Part shown: piece by piece, positions 48,804 through 53,174 of the stretch | Layout: the number at the start of each line of letters is the position of its first letter | Position numbering within the stretch: the stretch's first letter is position 1 | From: Deltaproteobacteria bacterium | Lineage (GTDB): Bacteria; Desulfobacterota; Syntrophia; Syntrophales; UBA6807 | Assembly (NCBI GenBank): GCA_016935565.1 | Contig: JAFGQS010000118.1 | Location: forward strand, 1-53,174 | Direction: 5' to 3' | DNA: 53,174 nucleotides | Notes under the pieces: generated by a model | Databases searched by the model: none | Seen by the model: the letters and a program-made list of their open reading frames with translations, nothing else | Told to the model about the DNA's origin: nothing | Program-made: the position numbers and the translations under genes

Positions 48804-50738
48804 TTACCCATGCCCGGGTGCACGTGACACATCGGACGTAAACGGTATGGTCAGTTCGTAAACTCCTTCACTGACGAGGGCCTGTACCGGAAACGGAGCT
48901 TTTTCAAAGACTTTCATCATTGCATTGTTTGCCGTCAGAACATCAGCCTTGAATCCCTTGATGCCCCGTTTTTGCGCTGTCTGTATTAATAACTCAAAAA
49001 GAAATGTTGCCATACCCCTGCCTTGAAACGCTTCATCGACAATGAATGCTGTATCGGCAAGGGGTCCGTCATCTGAGACAACATATCTTCCTTCGGCAAT
49101 AATTCTTTCTACTCCTGATTCTTCAATTACTCCCACAATTGACATGATTCTTTTATAGTCCACATTGACATATTCCTGCATTTTCATATGAGGCATTGTT
49201 TTAATGGGACTGAAATATCGGTAATAGACGGCTTGATCAGAAAATCGGTAAAATAATCTTCTCATATCACCTTCATCGGATGGTCGAATTGCCCGGAAAC
49301 GGACGGTTACGTTATCCCTGAAGGTATGTGTTCGGGCAAGTTCTTCAGGATACAGATGACCCGATTCAGTGAGATAGATCTGATCACGATATAAAATATT
49401 CGCCTCTTTAGCCTGTTGAACCAGAGAACCTCGATCATCGGGATGAGCAACATCGATTAATGCAAGGGCACGCTCACGCACGGTCCGACCTGCCAGGTAT
49501 GCCACACCATATTCCGTGACGATCATATCGAGAGATTCACTGTTAGAAAATTGACTGGAATAATCTTCGATGGACAGTAAAATATTGGGTTCGTCTTCGT
49601 TGCCTCGGCTCGGGAGGGCAAAAATGATACGACCGCCGCGTGACTGTGTTGCGCCGGCTAATAATTCCTGAACTTCGCCCGGGCCGGCAGTCACATTTCC
49701 TTTGCCCCCGTGGAGTGCAATCCCTCCGGTGACATCGACCTTTCGTGCCGGTATGATTGCCATAAAACCATGGTTTAAGCCTATGCTTCTGGGATCGGTA
49801 ACGACATCGATCCCCTGAAACTCAACCAACGGATTGTTGTCCAGCCATTTCATGAGCTCCGGCGTTCCCTGAGCGTAGGCTACCAGACTCTTACCCCTGA
49901 AACTTATTTTATGCCGGTTCGTTATAGCTCCGCTTTTGATGAGGTCCATCAATGCGTCGGTCATCATGACGGAATGAACACCGAGGTCCCGCTTTCGATT
50001 CAACTGCTTTCCGAGAGCTTCGAAAAGAAACCCGGGAAAGAAGGAAATGCAGCTGCCATCTTCGATTACCGACGCAATATTCAGAGCTATTTTTTCATAG
50101 ACCTCGGGTGCAGGACAACGTGGGAAATAAAGGAGTTTTTCCGTAGAATTAACCAGATAATCAAAATCACTAATGTGAACAAAGGTGTCTCCCAACGTTC
50201 GGGGCATTTCCGTATTGATAACGCCGGCGACTAACGACGCCTGTTCCATTGCGAGTTTGGTGACATCGACTGCCGTACCGAGGCTGCAGAAACCTGCTTC
50301 GTCAGGCGGTGTTATCTGGATGAATGCAGCGTCGACCTTGATGGCACCCGTTCTGAAAAGTCTGGGAATCCGAGAAAATCGACAGGGTATCAGATCAATT
50401 GTTCCGGCTGTAATAGCATCGCTTGCACTCCATCCGGAGAAAAAGGTCTTCAGTCTGAATTTTTGTGAATATCGTTCATCGAGGGGAATGGCATCTCCAA
50501 GGCTTATCAGCTGGATCAGTTCAAGATCTTTCAAATTGCTCTTGTCTGACGTCATAAGGTGCTTGATAAGCGTGCGTGGTTCAGCGACACCGGTACTCAG
50601 AAAAATACTCATCCCCGGTTCGATTTTTTCGAGCACGTCCTCGGGAACAACAATTTTCTTTTGCCAATCGGTAGAATTGGTCACTGATAGAGGAGAACCC
50701 TTCTTTTTTGCTTTGCGATGGTTTAATATATTAAACAT
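48804..50738 (-). CDS. Acetyl-CoA hydrolase/CoA-transferase family protein fused to GNAT acetyltransferase domain
   Basis: N-terminal 4-hydroxybutyrate CoA-transferase-like (MIVTEYGVAYLAGRTVRERALALIDVAHPDDR), C-terminal GNAT (VDEAFQGRGMATFLFELLIQTAQKRGIKGFKADVLTANNAMMKVFEK). Confidence 0.9.
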   Translation of the reverse strand: MFNILNHRKAKKKGSPLSVTNSTDWQKKIVVPEDVLEKIEPGMSIFLSTGVAEPRTLIKHLMTSDKSNLKDLELIQLISLGDAIPLDERYSQKFRLKTFFSGWSASDAITAGTIDLIPCRFSRIPRLFRTGAIKVDAAFIQITPPDEAGFCSLGTAVDVTKLAMEQASLVAGVINTEMPRTLGDTFVHISDFDYLVNSTEKLLYFPRCPAPEVYEKIALNIASVIEDGSCISFFPGFLFEALGKQLNRKRDLGVHSVMMTDALMDLIKSGAITNRHKISFRGKSLVAYAQGTPELMKWLDNNPLVEFQGIDVVTDPRSIGLNHGFMAIIPARKVDVTGGIALHGGKGNVTAGPGEVQELLAGATQSRGGRIIFALPSRGNEDEPNILLSIEDYSSQFSNSESLDMIVTEYGVAYLAGRTVRERALALIDVAHPDDRGSLVQQAKEANILYRDQIYLTESGHLYPEELARTHTFRDNVTVRFRAIRPSDEGDMRRLFYRFSDQAVYYRYFSPIKTMPHMKMQEYVNVDYKRIMSIVGVIEESGVERIIAEGRYVVSDDGPLADTAFIVDEAFQGRGMATFLFELLIQTAQKRGIKGFKADVLTANNAMMKVFEKAPFPVQALVSEGVYELTIPFTSDVSRAPGHG

Positions 50739-51164
50739 TGCGGGATTATATCAGTTTATTATTGAATATCAAGAAGAAGATGACCTGCACATACGAAGAA
50801 CGTAAAATGAAAAGGTAACTGAATGGGCGACAGAGCAGTGCGTTTTGTCAGGAATGACCGTATCTACCAAATGTTTGAACACGGCTGTGTCGCCGTTTGA
50901 TTTAGAAGAAATATCCTTTAAAATCAACAGATCAATTTACTCCAACTTGCATGTGAAGATGTAAATAACATTTCTAAAGCATAAAGGCAGACAATCATTA
51001 TTGATATCCACACTTTTCTTCTTGACCTTACCAACGTTCTACGATTAAACTGGAATAAATATTGGTTGGTATGAGTATAACAATTTATAAGTATTTCATA
51101 CTGTTACGATGTTGGAAAGATTGTCGGATGACGTGAAACGAAAACGAGAAAGGAGGCACTGACC

Positions 51165-51452
51165 ATGACAAGGTTCTTTATGTTTGGTACATACTCGCAC
51201 GATGCAGTAAAGGGGATCAGCGCAGGTCGGACGGAAAAGGCGATGGTCCTGATCAAAAAGTACGGCGGAGAAATACAGTCCATGTATACGCTGCTCGGGC
51301 AATACGACTTGATTATTATCGTCGATTTTCCCGGATTAGAGCAGGCGCTGCAAGCATCGGTTGCCCTGTACAAATTAACAGGCATTTCATTTGCGACGTC
51401 ACCCGTCGTCGAAGTGGCGGAGTTTGACAAGCTGGTTGATGAAGATCAATAA
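51165..51452 (+). CDS. GYD domain protein
   Basis: 95 aa; YGGEIQSMYTLLGQYDLIIIVDFP. Confidence 0.88.
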   Translation: MTRFFMFGTYSHDAVKGISAGRTEKAMVLIKKYGGEIQSMYTLLGQYDLIIIVDFPGLEQALQASVALYKLTGISFATSPVVEVAEFDKLVDEDQ

Positions 51453-51538
51453 GGCTGGTTACCTGACATTTTGAAGTATTCTGTCAGCAATCACTATGTG
51501 CGGGGTTATGATATCTCGATTTTCATACGTGTTCCACT

Positions 51539-51574
51539 CAATATCAGATAGATGTTACTATCTATCTGATATTG
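51539..51574. repeat. Perfect 15-bp inverted repeat with 6-nt loop
   Basis: CAATATCAGATAGAT gttact ATCTATCTGATATTG, no mismatches. Confidence 0.9.
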
Positions 51575-51883
51575 GGTATATATGTCAGAATGTTTTCTGT
51601 TTATCCTGAAACAACAAGAGAGTCATTCTATAAGTAAGCCATAATTATTTTCTGTGTTACGTACAGTATGGCAACTATCATCATTTTACCGTAAAAATCA
51701 TTGTATATAAGATATTGGGTCTCTGCCTGGTTCTGTCTGATAAAAAATCCTTACTTCTTCAAGAAAATTTATCTTGCGCCCTTTATTTCGGCAGGGTTAT
51801 CGTAAAACTACCCGACATATTTTTTATGCGTTATGGCTGCATTCGGCATTCTATTGAGGGATTATGATTTATTGCTTAGATTG

Positions 51884-51907
51884 AAAAAACCCACCTCTGG
51901 AAGGCGG
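51884..51907 (-). terminator. Rho-independent terminator downstream of the PEP-CTERM remnant
   Basis: Minus strand CCGCCTTCCAGAGGTGGGTTTTTTC. Confidence 0.65.
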
Positions 51908-51950
51908 CCTTCTTTCAATACATGGGTCTGATGTTAAGATGCTTAAGGAG

Positions 51951-52109
51951 TTACACTCTTTTTCTGCGGACAAAAACAAGCCCGAACAGACCTGCACCGA
52001 ACAAGGCAAGTGTGGCAGGTTCGGGTGCACCCGTGACTACTGTGTTGAATGTAAGATCATCAAGGCTGTAACCGTAATCGCAGGTGCAATCCATCTCGAC
52101 AGCCTGCAT
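51951..52109 (-). pseudogene. C-terminal remnant of a PEP-CTERM sorting-signal protein
   Basis: MQAVEMDCTCDYGYSLDDLTFNTVVTGAPEPATLALFGAGLFGLVFVRRKRV*: classic PEP-TM-Arg tail; upstream coding sense disrupted by a TGA and a frame change. Absent from the supplied ORF list. Confidence 0.8.
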
Positions 52110-52288
52110 ATGAATTCACCAATCCCCGCAGATTGCGTCACACAATATCGTAAAAGAGATATTACCGTCTTTTATAACTCTTCTGCACAGCATTATCAAT
52201 CTGACGCGAATGAAGGGCCTTCGATTATTTGTCTTGTTCAGATCAGCATAATATATTAATAGTATAGTATCGTGCAGAGGGGTTGAAG

Positions 52289-52900
52289 ATGAGAGTTATG
52301 AAGGTAGTAATGATTGTCGTGGTGGTAAGTTTCGTGCTTCCCTGGAATTCAGCCGTTGCATATGGCGGCGGAGGTGGAAGCGGCGGCGTCTCACAGGCGG
52401 GAGACAGTTCTTTTGGCGGTGGTGCCGTCAGCTGGTCGTCGAATCCCAACGGACTCGATGTCATGGGATCGTCCATCTGGCACGGTCGGCCCGAGAACCT
52501 GGAAAAAGGACCTTATCAGCCCGGCAAGGCGGTTGAAGATGCCGAACAGGATCTCCTGAACGGCTTCAAGCGCGGGGAATATACGAAAGAGGAAGTGAAA
52601 GAAAACCTTCTGTGGGCAAAAAAAGCAGGAATACATATCTCGAATGAGGCGCAGAAGGTTCTTGATGGGCTTTCCACAACAACCGGTTCTGCTGGAGGCC
52701 AATCACGAACAGGGAGAACCTCATACAGCGATCCTTCGCTTTATTCACATACTAACTGGACTGGTGACTCGGTTCCTGACGTAACGGCAGTCGTTCTCAT
52801 TTTGCTCGCTGCCATCACTCCTGATAGCAAGATGAATTCAAAGGAAGCTTTAGCGTTCCTCATTGTTTTTTCATTAGCAGCCAGAGGATACATTTTTTAA
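52289..52900 (+). CDS. Hypothetical secreted protein with Gly-rich N-terminus
   Basis: Signal peptide (VVMIVVVVSFVLPWNSAVA) followed by YGGGGGSGGVSQAGDSSFGGGAVS; C-terminal hydrophobic stretches. Confidence 0.65.
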   Translation: MRVMKVVMIVVVVSFVLPWNSAVAYGGGGGSGGVSQAGDSSFGGGAVSWSSNPNGLDVMGSSIWHGRPENLEKGPYQPGKAVEDAEQDLLNGFKRGEYTKEEVKENLLWAKKAGIHISNEAQKVLDGLSTTTGSAGGQSRTGRTSYSDPSLYSHTNWTGDSVPDVTAVVLILLAAITPDSKMNSKEALAFLIVFSLAARGYIF

Positions 52901-52952
52901 CACGACTATCGAGTGTGGAGGCTTCTGAATCTTAACAGCCCCCGAGGTTTCT

Positions 52953-53174
52953 TTATTTACCGACTACCTGAATCGTTCTGATCGCTCCCGGTTCCAGATT
53001 GACAAACTCCGGGGCGACGCATGCCAGATCCTCAGCACCGAACCGTGAGAGAAGTACCGGGGGGCTGTCGTAGCCGTTTTCGTCGATATGGGTGATAAAC
53101 AACTCCGTATAGGGGGTGTTTGTCTTGGAACTGAACACCAGCCACCGGCTGTTGGGCGACCAGCTGTGCCAGGA
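52953..53174 (-). CDS. C-terminal part of a WD40/PD40 (TolB-like) repeat protein, truncated by window end
   Basis: Minus strand reads ...SWSPNSRWLVFSSKTNTPYTELFITHIDENGYDSPPVLLSRF..., open to the window edge. Confidence 0.65.
   Translation of the reverse strand, partial: SWHSWSPNSRWLVFSSKTNTPYTELFITHIDENGYDSPPVLLSRFGAEDLACVAPEFVNLEPGAIRTIQVVGK

Noticed and set aside
50185-50805. 206 aa + strand ORF antisense to the CoA-transferase gene
   Set aside because: Overlaps a well-supported gene; no start context or family.
52107-52125. In-frame TGA in the PEP-CTERM reading frame as selenocysteine (SelB is in the window)
   Set aside because: A second frame disruption lies upstream, no SECIS-like hairpin is evident and PEP-CTERM proteins are not known selenoproteins; decay is simpler.

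Overview
This is a 53 kb chromosomal window with a Deltaproteobacteria/Desulfobacterota-like gene complement (lineage is an inference). Its core is a long division and cell-wall (dcw) cluster on the + strand: ruvX, mltG, mraZ, rsmH, ftsL, ftsI, murE, murF, mraY, murD, ftsW, murG, murC, murB, ftsQ, ftsA, ftsZ. Other blocks are argS, a type IV pilus minor-pilin/PilY1 operon with a prepilin peptidase, a Crp/Fnr regulator, YjbQ and MBL-fold genes, a YihY-Maf fusion, YggS, a YhaM-like HD nuclease, fdhD-selB, an asparaginase/DUF401/MFS block, GGDEF and PilZ genes, a frameshifted beta-carbonic anhydrase, a MinD/FlhG-like ATPase with a degenerate J-domain/RodZ-HTH protein, SemiSWEET, manC, a CoA-transferase/GNAT fusion and a GYD protein. 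I saw no CRISPR array, rRNA, tRNA or IS element. The observations I rate highest are: (1) an exact 8-bp tandem duplication that splits the secreted beta-carbonic anhydrase into two frames, where removing one copy restores the full gene; (2) a family of dispersed, degenerate 7-bp-periodic arrays next to gene ends, one of which runs into a coding sequence; (3) a ParA/MinD ATPase paired with an HPD-less J-domain/RodZ-HTH fusion, preceded by a candidate structured leader; (4) GTGGAG repeats with exact 10-bp spacing between a near-consensus promoter and mraZ, overlapping its Shine-Dalgarno; (5) an unannotated decayed PEP-CTERM gene. All calls come from reading the sequence; no database search or folding program was run.
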